Assembly: GCF_018613535.1 (NCBI RefSeq)
Contig: NZ_JAGGQB010000012.1
Location: forward strand, 1-64,000
Direction of reading: 5' to 3'
DNA length: 64,000 nt
DNA from: Bacillus sp. ISL-51
Lineage (GTDB): Bacteria; Bacillota; Bacilli; Bacillales; Bacillaceae
A model generated the notes under the pieces. That model was not told the DNA's origin. It worked only from the letters and a program-made list of their open reading frames with translations, and made no database searches. A program made the position numbers and the translations under genes. This document shows positions 1 to 10,692 of this stretch, one piece after another; position 1 is the stretch's first letter; each line of letters opens with the position of its first letter.

Positions 1-1581
1 GGCCAGCACCGAAATCACCATTTCCGGCGAGCGCTCAGCGAGCACGCCGATGATGCTTTCTTTGGCGGCGCCTTTTTTCCGCAGCTGTGCCGCGAGCCGG
101 TCTGAATACTGATCAAGCTCCGCATACGTCAGCACACCGCCCGAAAAGCGGAGCACCGGAAGATGCGGCGAAAGGGCCGCACGGCGTGTGAACAGCGTAT
201 GAAGCGTCGGAGCCGGCGGTTCAAGCGCCTCTGTTTTGTTAAACTCAAACAAAACCCTATTCTTTTCTTCCGTATCAGCCATATCAATGTTTTGAATCAG
301 CTGGTTCGGATCCTCAATGGCTTTTTCAACAATGGTAAGCAAATGAGATTGAATCCGTTTAATGGCGTTTTCGGTAAACAAAGCGGACTGATAATCGAAA
401 TTCAGCTGAATCATCCCTGTGTCTATCCGTTCCTTAATCAAAACGGAAAGCTCGTTTGCGGTATGGCCGCTGAAATACATAGCCGTTTCATAATCGAAGC
501 CGTCCGCTTGATGCCATTGAAGCGGCTGATACTGCATAGAAATGCCGATTAAATTTTGCAGGTTATTGTGTGTCTGTCTTAACTCATTAACTAACAGATT
601 GTAAGGGTATTTCTGGTGGCGCATGACAGACAGCTGCTCTTTTCCCACACCGCGGACAAAGGAAATAAATTCAGTTTTAGGATCTGTCGTCATTCTGATC
701 GGCAATGTGCTGACAAACATGCCGAGCATGTCCTTTTCCATCCGGGAGCCGCGGTTTCCGTAATAGGTCCCGATGGCAATATCCTTTTTAGCTGTGAGGC
801 GGCTGATGCATATGTATAACGAAGCCATAAACAGAGATATAATGCTGACTTGATGGTCTTCACAAAAACGCCGGATTGATTGTTCTAAGGAGTGTGAAAG
901 AGTAAGTGTGTTTCTGGAAGCTTCGGTGCTTTGTCGTTGATGTGAGGCTTGTTCCGCCAATGAAAAATGTTCCGGAACGGTTTGGTAAGCTTGTGTCCAA
1001 AATGAACGGTCTTTTTCAAAACGGGAAGAATCTAAGTATTGTTTCTCTTTTTCCATGTAGCTGAGGTAGGAAGGTCCGTGATGTTCAGGCAAAGCTTCAT
1101 TTCGAATCATCTTTTGATAGATGTCAATCAGCTGATTACCGAGCAGATTGAGCGAAATGCCATCCATGATAATATGGTGAAATTTTGCGTAAAGCCAAAC
1201 TTCTCCGTTTGGCATTAACAGCAGGGAAAATTGATAAAGCGGTGAATGAAAGAGTTTAAACGGGATAGAAGTCTGTGCGTCAATCCAGCTGTCCCGCTGC
1301 GTTTTATCGGTATTTGTAAAATCAATGACCTCCGGCGGAATCGGCCGGTGTTCAGCCAGATACAGCTGAGGCTCTGAACCGTCACCCTCTGTCAGCTGAA
1401 ATTTGAGCGAATCATTTCGTGAAAACGAAAAATCTAAAGCGCGGCGCAATACGTCAAGATCGATTTCACCTCTGAATTTGACACAGGCTGCGAGATTGCA
1501 GATGCTCGTGCCGGGCTCAAGCAATTCCGTAAACCACACTCTCCTTTGAGCATGGGTTAAAGCGTAAGTAGTGTTTTCCAA
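1..1581 (-). CDS. ppsA: Fengycin/plipastatin synthetase, first subunit (5' end only)
   Basis: Partial gene running off the left edge; about 527 codons are visible. Non-ribosomal peptide synthetase beginning with a condensation domain: the N-terminus reads ENTTYALTHAQRRVWFTELL, close to PpsA/FenC, and the HHxxxDG catalytic motif appears as HHIIMDG near 1159-1179. The condensation domain ends and an adenylation domain begins (LTYAEL) near the left edge. A condensation domain at the start of the first subunit fits N-acylation of the first amino acid by a fatty acid in fengycin-type lipopeptides. The start is TTG at 1581, chosen because a GGAGGT ribosome site (1588-1593) lies 6 nt upstream. It follows dacC on the same strand, as in B. 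subtilis. The amino acid specificity cannot be read because the adenylation core lies outside the window. Confidence 0.88.
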   Translation of the reverse strand, partial: MENTTYALTHAQRRVWFTELLEPGTSICNLAACVKFRGEIDLDVLRRALDFSFSRNDSLKFQLTEGDGSEPQLYLAEHRPIPPEVIDFTNTDKTQRDSWIDAQTSIPFKLFHSPLYQFSLLLMPNGEVWLYAKFHHIIMDGISLNLLGNQLIDIYQKMIRNEALPEHHGPSYLSYMEKEKQYLDSSRFEKDRSFWTQAYQTVPEHFSLAEQASHQRQSTEASRNTLTLSHSLEQSIRRFCEDHQVSIISLFMASLYICISRLTAKKDIAIGTYYGNRGSRMEKDMLGMFVSTLPIRMTTDPKTEFISFVRGVGKEQLSVMRHQKYPYNLLVNELRQTHNNLQNLIGISMQYQPLQWHQADGFDYETAMYFSGHTANELSVLIKERIDTGMIQLNFDYQSALFTENAIKRIQSHLLTIVEKAIEDPNQLIQNIDMADTEEKNRVLFEFNKTEALEPPAPTLHTLFTRRAALSPHLPVLRFSGGVLTYAELDQYSDRLAAQLRKKGAAKESIIGVLAERSPEMVISVLA

Positions 1582-2060
1582 TGGAATACCTCCATTTCAA
1601 TTTAAGAGGATAAGAAAGTGAAATAATTACAGTTTGTAATCGACAGCATATGACTAAATCATCCATATAAGCATTATTTTAAAACATATTTTAGAAATCA
1701 CAATAAAAAATTAAATTTTTTCTAACATTTTTTAGAATATAGTATATATTTCACACTGATTTTCTCGTTTTCTATAATCTTTATACCATGTAAAACAGCA
1801 TGTATGCATACTAGAAACTAGTTCTTTGAAACTAAAATAAGGAATAAAATGTATATCAAATGACCTCCCGAAAATAAAATCATAGCATTCCTAAGAACTG
1901 ATTTTACTGTTTTTTACATCTAAAGAATGTTTTTATTATAAAAGTGAAAAAACAGTGAACCTTTGAGAAAGGAAAGTGTCATAAAGAATTCGAAACTCAA
2001 GAAATTATGAAGCGAAATTATTTTGTGAAAAGATTGATTCATGATAGCGGGATAATAATT
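1582..2060 (-). promoter_or_regulatory. AT-rich leader/promoter region of the lipopeptide operon
   Basis: About 480 nt between dacC and the synthetase with no credible gene and long A/T runs. A TATAAT-like element read on the minus strand lies near 1930, and a GGGAGGT ribosome-site motif (1863-1869) precedes a 13-codon TTG frame (1859-1818). AT-rich UP-type promoter DNA has been described for fengycin operons. The exact -35/-10 pair cannot be assigned by eye. Confidence 0.4.
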
Positions 2061-2092
2061 CGGCTATTCCGCTCCGGAATATAAAAAAGCCG
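2061..2092 (-). terminator. Hairpin downstream of dacC
   Basis: A perfect 6-bp dyad ATTCCG/CGGAAT (2066-2071 and 2075-2080) with a 3-nt loop is nested in CGGCT (2061-2065) and AGCCG (2088-2092). Read on the minus strand, a T-run lies inside the outer arms. It sits about 35 nt after the dacC stop. It probably ends dacC transcription, though it is not a textbook terminator. Confidence 0.4.
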
Positions 2093-2126
2093 CATCATTT
2101 ACGGACCGGCCATTTTCACTTTCATC

Positions 2127-3608
2127 TTATTGATTCGCCAATAATAAGGCTATTTTATCTTCAATATCTTTTCCATCATCCTCATCAAGCAGACCGTTTT
2201 GAAGAACGGAAAAAATCAACGTATCTCCGGATTTTGTTTCTGCATAGCCCGCAATCGAACTGACGCTTGTTAAGGAACCGGTTTTCGCTTTGATTTTTCC
2301 TTCCGCCGGGGTATCCTTCAGCCGATTCCGCAGCGTGCCCCCCGTCATTCTGTCGCTTGAGCCCGCCACAGGCAGCGAGTGAAGCAAAGCCGGGAACCAT
2401 TTCTCTTTTTGAACCGCATATAAAAGCTTCCCGACTTGGTCCGCGGATACACCGTCAATGTGGGAGACGCCAGATCCGTCTCTCGCCATAATCTCGTCTG
2501 GATTCAGTCCGAAAGCTGAAAGCTGGGAGGTCATCACCTCCAATCCTTTTTCCCAGCTGCCTTCCCCTTTTTTCACTTTCCCCATTTCCTTGATAAGGAT
2601 TTCGGCGTGTCCGTTGTTGCTCAGTTTCATAAATGGTATCAGCAGTTTTGAAAGGGGCATGGATTTTCGGGATATTACCTGCTGTGTGTGATGCGGCATT
2701 TTCCCGGGTTTCACTTTTCCCTTTACGGTAATGCCTTGTTTTTTAAGCGCTTGTTCCCATAAATCTAAAGCATAGTTCGTCGGTTCCCACACCGCGGCCC
2801 ATTCCTTTGTTTTTCCAGCGTCGGTCGGTATCGTTCCCTTTACCGTAATCAAATTGCCGCCGTGCTCACGCTCAATCTTCAAGTCTTTTTTCTCGCCGGC
2901 CGCAACGGTTTTCACTTCATTTTTCACATGCACGGCACTCGTTTGCGGTGAAATCGTAATGTTTGGCTTTTTGCCGGGCTGTTTAGCCGGGCTGATTTCC
3001 GCAATCACGGTCCCTGCATCATAGTCCTCATTAGGGGAAGCAGTAAGGGCAGATACTTGCGCTCCATAATATTGATCTTCATCGCTCCATGGCAGGTCAG
3101 CGGAATACCGGATGTGGTCATACCATGTGTCATCACCTATTACATCTCCTTTGATGACTTTAATTCCCGCCTTTTTTACCCGCTCTGCCAGTTTGTCAAA
3201 ATCTGATGCCAAAAGGGTCGGATCACCTTTTCCCGCAAGATAAAGATTTCCATGTAATTGTTTTCCTTTGACAGCACCGTCAGCCCGCACTTCTGTTTTA
3301 AATGTGTAGTCTTCGCCGAGTACAGAAAGCGCCGCCGAAGCCGTCAACAGCTTCATAAGGGATGCAGGTCTCAGCCGCACATCTTCCTGATGACCGAACA
3401 GAACTTCTCCGGTTTTGGCGGATCGAATGCTGACACCCGCTATGGCGCCTTTTAAGGCGGGTTCTTCCTCGAGGATTTTTGTTAGCTGCTCTGTTAAAGC
3501 GCCTTTTTTTTCAACCGCTTTGGCAGAATCATCAATATAAGGAACCGCGGCAATGACAAAAAGCAGCATCACGGCGGCCCAGCGTTTCATATGTTTTTTC
3601 AATTTCAT
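2127..3608 (-). CDS. dacC: D-alanyl-D-alanine carboxypeptidase PBP4a
   Basis: Low-molecular-mass class C penicillin-binding protein (peptidase family S13), 493 residues, trimming pentapeptide stems of peptidoglycan outside the membrane. An N-terminal export signal with a hydrophobic stretch (residues about 9-24) is visible. The active-site triad is complete: SxxK as SLMK near residue 83, SxN as SNN near 330, and KTG as KTGS near 440. The insert between the first two motifs is typical of the DacB/DacC group. It lies 12 nt downstream of galM and is probably co-transcribed with it. Family, length and position between galM and pps all agree with B. subtilis dacC. Confidence 0.95.
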   Translation of the reverse strand: MKLKKHMKRWAAVMLLFVIAAVPYIDDSAKAVEKKGALTEQLTKILEEEPALKGAIAGVSIRSAKTGEVLFGHQEDVRLRPASLMKLLTASAALSVLGEDYTFKTEVRADGAVKGKQLHGNLYLAGKGDPTLLASDFDKLAERVKKAGIKVIKGDVIGDDTWYDHIRYSADLPWSDEDQYYGAQVSALTASPNEDYDAGTVIAEISPAKQPGKKPNITISPQTSAVHVKNEVKTVAAGEKKDLKIEREHGGNLITVKGTIPTDAGKTKEWAAVWEPTNYALDLWEQALKKQGITVKGKVKPGKMPHHTQQVISRKSMPLSKLLIPFMKLSNNGHAEILIKEMGKVKKGEGSWEKGLEVMTSQLSAFGLNPDEIMARDGSGVSHIDGVSADQVGKLLYAVQKEKWFPALLHSLPVAGSSDRMTGGTLRNRLKDTPAEGKIKAKTGSLTSVSSIAGYAETKSGDTLIFSVLQNGLLDEDDGKDIEDKIALLLANQ

Positions 3609-3620
3609 CCCGCCTCTCCC

Positions 3621-6088
<2,468 letters not shown>

Positions 6089-6245
6089 ATGTAAGGTCTC
6101 CTTTTCGGTTTTCTTCCATTTTATAATTCAGCATACACCTTGTAAAAACCTTTTGTTCACACAAAACTCTCTATCTTTTATTTTTGCCATTAATGGAAAT
6201 TCATCATAAAAATAAAAAGTACGGAAAATATTTCTGAAAAGGTAT

Positions 6246-6262
6246 TGTAATCTTACCGTAAT
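6246..6262 (+). promoter_or_regulatory. WalR-type box upstream of iseA
   Basis: TGTAAT-N5-CGTAAT matches the WalR consensus TGTWAH-N5-TGTWAH except for one base in the second half. More TGTAAC half-sites follow at about 6266-6280. iseA is a known WalR-repressed gene in B. subtilis, so the location fits. Confidence 0.6.
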
Positions 6263-6318
6263 TATTGTAACATTTGTAACATAAGAGAAAGAGATTGATT
6301 GAAGGAGAGAAAAAAATC

Positions 6319-6861
6319 ATGAAAAAACTTCTATTACTTTTAACGACTATTACATTGATCTTGTCATTAGGCACAGTGGCAACAGCGAAAAATACATCTA
6401 ATGACCTTACACAAAAACAAGCACTGCAATTGGCCTTATCAGCAAGAGAGCATTTCTGGAACACAATGAGCGGCGGCACTCACAAATCAAATACAAACTG
6501 CACATCTGAGCCCTTCGAATATCAAAACCTGCAATATGTATTTATGTGCAAAGAGCTCGGCACAAAAACAAAAGCTGTGAAATATTTGACACCTATTTTT
6601 ACAAAACAAGCAATTGACAAAGGCTTTAAAAATTATCACTTCGCCGTGAAAGACGGCAAATTGGCTGTTCCGGTCGGCGACGGAGACAATCTCCTCAATT
6701 GGAAAAAAGCAAAAATGACCCTCCTTTCTAATAAAGGAAGCGCAAAAACATACCGATTCACAGTACCTACACTTGACGGTTCTCCGTCAGCAAAACGTGA
6801 TGTCACATTCGTAAAAGAAAACAACGTTTGGAAAGTAAATCAATTTGATGCTGTCATATAA
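6319..6861 (+). CDS. iseA: Secreted inhibitor of cell-wall endopeptidases
   Basis: IseA (YoeB) binds DL-endopeptidases such as LytE, LytF and CwlO at the wall and slows autolysis. It has 181 residues, beginning MKKLLLLLTTITLILS, with a signal peptide ending near TVATAKN. The mature part is a small domain with two cysteines (NCTSEP and MCKEL). The start at 6319 is chosen over a frame beginning 24 nt earlier because the signal peptide and an AAGGAGAG site just upstream fit only this one. It is preceded by a WalR-like box and followed by a terminator, so it is a single-gene unit. Length and position match B. subtilis yoeB. Confidence 0.9.
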   Translation: MKKLLLLLTTITLILSLGTVATAKNTSNDLTQKQALQLALSAREHFWNTMSGGTHKSNTNCTSEPFEYQNLQYVFMCKELGTKTKAVKYLTPIFTKQAIDKGFKNYHFAVKDGKLAVPVGDGDNLLNWKKAKMTLLSNKGSAKTYRFTVPTLDGSPSAKRDVTFVKENNVWKVNQFDAVI

Positions 6862-6867
6862 GAAGGA

Positions 6868-6890
6868 GTCCGCTTTGAGCGGGCTTTTTT
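6868..6890 (+). terminator. Terminator of iseA
   Basis: GTCCGCT/AGCGGGC stem with a 3-nt loop (6868-6884), followed by a T-run to 6890. Confidence 0.8.
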
Positions 6891-7016
6891 GCTTTGATAA
6901 GATTGCAATCCTGTCTCAGGCGGGCACTGACCGGAATGTATATCCCGGTACTAACATTAAAGACAGAAAGGAGACGCGCCTTATGCCGGAGCTGCTAAGT
7001 GACGGGAGCAGAAGAA

Positions 7017-7404
7017 ATGAACTACACAATGAGGGAAAAAGAAGCTTTCGAAGTCGTCAGCAAACCGTTTCATGTTTCTGCGGTCAATTCAACAAAAGAA
7101 GAATTCCGGTTTTGGGAAGAACTGAATACACGGACCGTCTTGCAGCGGCAGCTGACTCCTCTTCCCTTCTCGGTATTTGTACCAATTAAAACGGAGATCT
7201 CCGGGAGTTTACGTATCTTGTCGCCGCAGAGAAACATGGCGGACCGATTCCGGAAGGCTGCTGTGTGAAAACAACCCCGCGGGCGACATGGCAGTTTTTG
7301 AAGCAATCGGGCCTGTTCCGGGCGCCGTGCAAAACACGTGGGAAAGAATTTTCTCAGAATAAAAGCACAGTACTGAAATTTGGATTCCGGTTAAGAAAAA
7401 GTAA
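7017..7404 (+). pseudogene. Eroded GyrI/AraC-type effector-binding domain gene
   Basis: The start MNYTMREKEAFEVVSKPFHV and FWEELN are typical of stand-alone GyrI-like effector-binding proteins (YdeE/YobU type). The remaining family pieces appear in different frames: FTYLVAAEKHGGPIPEGC near 7208-7260, then MAVFEAIGPVPGAVQNTWERI near 7290-7350, then EIWIPVKKK ending at the stop 7402-7404. About half the normal coding length is missing and at least two frame changes are needed, so no full product can be made. A tRNA gene lies just downstream on the other strand. The frame assignments are read directly; the family call is from remembered sequences. Confidence 0.75.
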
Positions 7405-7406
7405 TC

Positions 7407-7445
7407 AAAAAAGACAATGGCCAGCAGTCAGCCATTGTCTTTTTT
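7407..7445. terminator. Bidirectional terminator between pseudogene and tRNA-Arg
   Basis: GACAATGGC (7413-7421) and GCCATTGTC (7431-7439) form a 9-bp stem extended by flanking A-run and T-run, so it can end transcripts on both strands, including the tRNA precursor. Confidence 0.85.
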
Positions 7446-7446
7446 A

Positions 7447-7519
7447 CGCTCTAGGAGAGATTCGAACTCCCGACCTGCAGTTTAGGAAACTGCTGCACTA
7501 TCCGCTGTGCTACTAGAGC
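7447..7519 (-). tRNA. tRNA-Arg (anticodon CCT)
   Basis: Acceptor arms GCTCTAG and CTAGAGC (7513-7519 and 7448-7454 on the plus strand) with discriminator G. The anticodon stem GCAGT/ACTGC encloses the loop TTCCTAA, giving anticodon CCT. The T-arm is GGGAG-TTCGAAT-CTCTC. The D-arm contains GCACAGCGGATAGTGC. The 3' CCA is not encoded. This tRNA reads AGG codons. In B. subtilis a single tRNA-Arg gene occupies the same place beside yoeC. Confidence 0.95.
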
Positions 7520-7558
7520 TTACTTTCATAGTACCGCTGATGCTCATTTTTTTCAAGT

Positions 7559-8104
7559 CTACAGCCCTCCGAATACTTTATATGCGGCTCTTGTCGTATC
7601 TTCATCAATACCGATATAGCGCATTGTAATCGAAGGAGAAGAATGATTTAAAATCCGCTGAAGCTCGGCGATATCCTTCGTCCGCTGATAAAAATGATAG
7701 CCGAACGTTTTTCGCAGCGTATGCGTGCCGATCTCCTCCAGTCCGCAGGCAGCTGCCGCCTCCTTTAAAATTCTGTACGCCTGAATGCGGGAAATAGGCT
7801 TGTTCGTCCGTTTGGATTTAAATAAATAGTCATTCTCCTTCATATCTTTTGTATAGGCGTAAATATCAGCTTTCAGTGATTCTAATATCAAAATTTTTCT
7901 TTTCTTTCTCGTTTTGCTTTCGGTTGCCCACACATGATCTTTGTTCCTGATATCTTTCACGCGAAGCGGCAAAATATCAGAAATGCGCAGTGCGCTGTTC
8001 ATGCCGAAAATAAATAAAAAATAATCCCTCTCGCTTTTGTTCATTAAATAACGTTTGACTTCCTGAATTTTTTCCAAGCTTCGGATCGGCTGTACGATAT
8101 GCAT
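7559..8104 (-). CDS. yoeC: Stand-alone tyrosine recombinase (integrase-like)
   Basis: Phage-integrase family catalytic domain without an N-terminal arm-binding or SAM-like domain, 181 residues. The catalytic set is visible: first Arg in SALRISDILPLRV, then a Lys-rich beta-hairpin (ESKTRKKRKIL), HTLRKTFG (His/Arg), LNHSS (His) and the nucleophile Tyr in TMRYIGI. The family cuts and rejoins DNA at specific sites. The start at 8104 (ATG) is preferred over the TTG 3 nt upstream because AAGGGG (8112-8117) lies 7 nt before it. It lies immediately beside tRNA-Arg and close to the excisionase-like yoeD, with strong dyads just upstream. This may be a domesticated integration module; no prophage genes accompany it. 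Confidence 0.88.
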   Translation of the reverse strand: MHIVQPIRSLEKIQEVKRYLMNKSERDYFLFIFGMNSALRISDILPLRVKDIRNKDHVWATESKTRKKRKILILESLKADIYAYTKDMKENDYLFKSKRTNKPISRIQAYRILKEAAAACGLEEIGTHTLRKTFGYHFYQRTKDIAELQRILNHSSPSITMRYIGIDEDTTRAAYKVFGGL

Positions 8105-8129
8105 CAAAAAACCCCTTAAAAATGGTAAA

Positions 8130-8153
8130 GTAACATATTGAGTCTTATGTTAC
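8130..8153. repeat. Perfect dyad upstream of yoeC
   Basis: GTAACATA (8130-8137) and TATGTTAC (8146-8153) are perfect 8-bp inverted arms around an 8-nt spacer, starting 25 nt upstream of the yoeC start codon. The same half-site recurs in the next dyad. It could be an operator or a recombinase core-type site. Confidence 0.75.
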
Positions 8154-8195
8154 TATTATAGTCGAAACCTGTTGAATGATAAAGGATAAAGCCCC

Positions 8196-8227
8196 TTATG
8201 TAACATAATATACATAGTGTTACATAA
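8196..8227. repeat. Second, longer dyad upstream of yoeC
   Basis: TTATGTAACA (8196-8205) and TGTTACATAA (8218-8227) are perfect 10-bp arms around a 12-nt spacer. The arms extend into CCC/GGG flanks with one mismatch. The core GTAACA/TGTTAC is shared with the dyad at 8130-8153, giving four copies of one half-site in 100 bp. The rest of the 8108-8419 gap shows nothing I recognise. Confidence 0.75.
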
Positions 8228-8390
8228 AGGGACAAAGAGTCTTATTTTTAGCAAGACACTCCATAAAGCCATTTAAACTGTTTTCAGTGGTTTTTGGTGA
8301 TCTGGATACCAAAGGTATTAAAAAAGAAAAACAGCACCTTTAAAACGAAATCTGAGCACTCATTTTTTTCATGAACAGCTGAAAAAATGC

Positions 8391-8419
8391 AAAAAAAAGA
8401 CACAATATGTAATTGTGTC
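8391..8419 (-). terminator. Terminator of yoeD
   Basis: GACACAAT (8399-8406) and ATTGTGTC (8412-8419), followed on the minus strand by eight T (8391-8398). The stem begins right at the yoeD stop codon. Confidence 0.88.
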
Positions 8420-8650
8420 CTAGTCCTCGTCTTTTACATCAATATCCTCAGGAATCGGTTCATTTAAAATCTCTTGAATCATTTCCTTATATTTTTCCAA
8501 CTGCTCAAGATGGGTATAAAATTGTTCCTTGTTAATTAAATACTGATGACCGTCATGAACGGCCCTTATTTTATTCGTCAGAACCAAGTTTTGCACATAT
8601 TCTTCAGGAAGGCTGGTAAACTCCGCTGTTTCCTTGATCGTTAAATACAT
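8420..8650 (-). CDS. yoeD: Excisionase/MerR-like helix-turn-helix protein
   Basis: Small protein of 76 residues. The first half, YLTIKETAEFTSLPEEYVQNLV followed by IRAVHDGHQYLINKEQF, is the winged-helix fold of excisionase-type DNA-binding proteins. The second half is acidic and predicted helical (QLEKYKEMIQEILNEP). It is transcribed toward yoeC on the same strand, but its own terminator and about 315 nt separate them. An Xis-like partner to the YoeC recombinase is an inference from fold and context. Confidence 0.8.
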   Translation of the reverse strand: MYLTIKETAEFTSLPEEYVQNLVLTNKIRAVHDGHQYLINKEQFYTHLEQLEKYKEMIQEILNEPIPEDIDVKDED

Positions 8651-8879
8651 GGCTCACATTCCTTTCATTCATCATGCTTTTTATTGTAGCTTATTTTTCA
8701 CAAATATGCTTGTATCGCATCCTCTTTTAAAGCAGTTTCCCCTTCAGCCTATTCCCGTCTGATTATATTCACACAGAAATCAAAGCTTTTAATATGCCGG
8801 ACTATTCCCTTTGTCACTTGTGAAAACAGCACATTTTTCTTATTCTATAATTGTAAGAGGAAAATAAAGGAGGCAGACT

Positions 8880-10649
8880 ATGAAAAAAGTAAAAAATCTC
8901 TGTTTTATCGTTCTGCTTAGTGCTTTGCTGACGGCCGGAAGCATCCCTTATCATGCCCAAGCTAAAAAACACTCATTTTCCTACGACGACTACAAACAAG
9001 TCGATGTCGGCAAGGACGGTATGGTAGCCACCGCCCATCCTCTCGCTTCAGAAATCGGAGCTGACGTACTGAAAAAAGGCGGCAATGCAGTTGACGCCGC
9101 AGTCGCAATTCAATTTGCATTAAACGTGACTGAACCTATGATGTCAGGTATCGGCGGCGGCGGATTTATGATGGTTTATGACGCCAAAACGAAAGATACC
9201 ACCATTATTGACAGCCGGGAACGTGCACCGGAAGGCGCAACTCCAGATATGTTTCTGGATGAGAACGGAAAAGCCATTCCTTTCTCCGAACGCGTTACAA
9301 AAGGCACCGCTGTCGGTGTTCCGGGAACACTAAAAGGCCTTGAAAAAGCGCTCGACAAATGGGGCACACGCTCCATGAAGCAGCTCATCACTCCTTCCAT
9401 AAAACTTGCCTCAAAAGGCTTTCCGATTGATTCGGTTTTAGCTGACGCTATCTCAGATTATCAAGACAAATTATCACACACTGCCGCAAAAGATGTCTTT
9501 CTTCCGAACGGAGAACCTCTGAAAGAAGGAGACACACTCGTTCAAAAAGACTTAGCAAAAACCTTCACAGCCATCAAATATAAAGGCACTAAAGCCTTCT
9601 ATGACAGCGCCTTCACCAAAAAGCTTGCTGATACTGTACAGGAATTCGGCGGCTCGATGACTGAAAAAGACATTAAAAATTTCAACGTTACGATTGACAA
9701 GCCGATTTCGGGAGATTATCAAGGTTATCATATTGCCACTGCACCCCCTCCAAGTTCCGGCGGTGTTTTCCTTTTACAAATGCTGAATATCTTGGATGAT
9801 TTTAAGCTTTCTCAATATGATATCCGTTCATGGCAAAAATATCACCTTCTTGCAGAAACAATGCATTTAGCTTATGCTGACCGCGCCGCTTACGCAGGGG
9901 ATCCCGAATTTGTCAACGTTCCTCTGAAAGGGCTGCTTAATTCCGACTATATCAATGCCCGCAGACAACTGATAGACACCAATAAAGTAAACAAAAAACC
10001 GAAAGCCGGTGATCCTTGGGCGTACCAGGAAGGCTCTGCAAACTATAAGATTGTTGAGCAGCCGACCGACAAACAAGAAGGCCAAACAACTCATTTCACA
10101 GTAGCTGACCGCTTCGGCAATGTCGTATCCTACACGACTACGATTGAGCAGTTATTCGGTTCCGGTATTATGGTTCCCGGTTATGGCGTCGTCCTGAACA
10201 ACGAATTAACGGACTTTGACGCGGTGCCTGGCGGCGCAAATGAAGTTCAGCCAAATAAACGGCCGCTGAGCAGCATGACACCGACCATTTTATTTAAAAA
10301 TGACGAACCTGTATTAACCGTCGGTTCCCCTGGCGGAGCGACAATTATCTCCTCCGTTCTGCAGACCATCCTGAATAAAGTTGAGTATGGCATGGAGCTG
10401 AAAGCGGCTGTCGAGGAGCCTAGAATTTACACAAACAGCATGACATCTTACCGTTATGAAGAAGGAGTGCCGGAAGATGTCCGCTCTAAGCTGAACGAAA
10501 TGGGACATAAATTCGGCGCCAGTCCGGTGGATATCGGCAATGTGCAGAGTATATTAATCGATCGTGAAAACGGCACGTTCACGGGAGTTGCAGATTCAAG
10601 CCGAAACGGAGCCGCCATCGGCGTTAATGTAAAGAAATGCAATAAATAA
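8880..10649 (+). CDS. ggt: Gamma-glutamyltransferase, secreted
   Basis: Extracellular Ggt proenzyme, 589 residues, hydrolysing and transferring gamma-glutamyl groups of glutathione, glutamine and poly-gamma-glutamate. There is a signal peptide (residues 1 to about 28, ending HAQAKK). The autocleavage and nucleophile Thr is in EGQTTHFTVAD near residue 403, which starts the small subunit. Substrate-binding features include NNELTDF, PLSSMTPT and SPGGATI. AAGGAGG lies 7-8 nt before the ATG. It is a single-gene unit with a strong terminator, and its expression in B. subtilis is quorum-linked through ComA. The full length suggests an active enzyme. Confidence 0.95.
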   Translation: MKKVKNLCFIVLLSALLTAGSIPYHAQAKKHSFSYDDYKQVDVGKDGMVATAHPLASEIGADVLKKGGNAVDAAVAIQFALNVTEPMMSGIGGGGFMMVYDAKTKDTTIIDSRERAPEGATPDMFLDENGKAIPFSERVTKGTAVGVPGTLKGLEKALDKWGTRSMKQLITPSIKLASKGFPIDSVLADAISDYQDKLSHTAAKDVFLPNGEPLKEGDTLVQKDLAKTFTAIKYKGTKAFYDSAFTKKLADTVQEFGGSMTEKDIKNFNVTIDKPISGDYQGYHIATAPPPSSGGVFLLQMLNILDDFKLSQYDIRSWQKYHLLAETMHLAYADRAAYAGDPEFVNVPLKGLLNSDYINARRQLIDTNKVNKKPKAGDPWAYQEGSANYKIVEQPTDKQEGQTTHFTVADRFGNVVSYTTTIEQLFGSGIMVPGYGVVLNNELTDFDAVPGGANEVQPNKRPLSSMTPTILFKNDEPVLTVGSPGGATIISSVLQTILNKVEYGMELKAAVEEPRIYTNSMTSYRYEEGVPEDVRSKLNEMGHKFGASPVDIGNVQSILIDRENGTFTGVADSSRNGAAIGVNVKKCNK

Positions 10650-10692
10650 AAAGAAGCCTAATTTCTCAAAAAGAGAAATTAGGCTTCTTTTA
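10648..10692. terminator. Bidirectional terminator between ggt and the MFS gene
   Basis: 17-bp stem formed by 10651-10667 and 10673-10689 with a 5-nt loop, flanked by A- and T-runs on both sides. It overlaps the stop region of the convergent MFS gene. Confidence 0.9.

Noticed and set aside
6845-7189. 114-codon plus-strand frame after iseA
   Set aside because: It overlaps the iseA stop and its terminator. Only the GyrI-like fragments in other frames have family resemblance.
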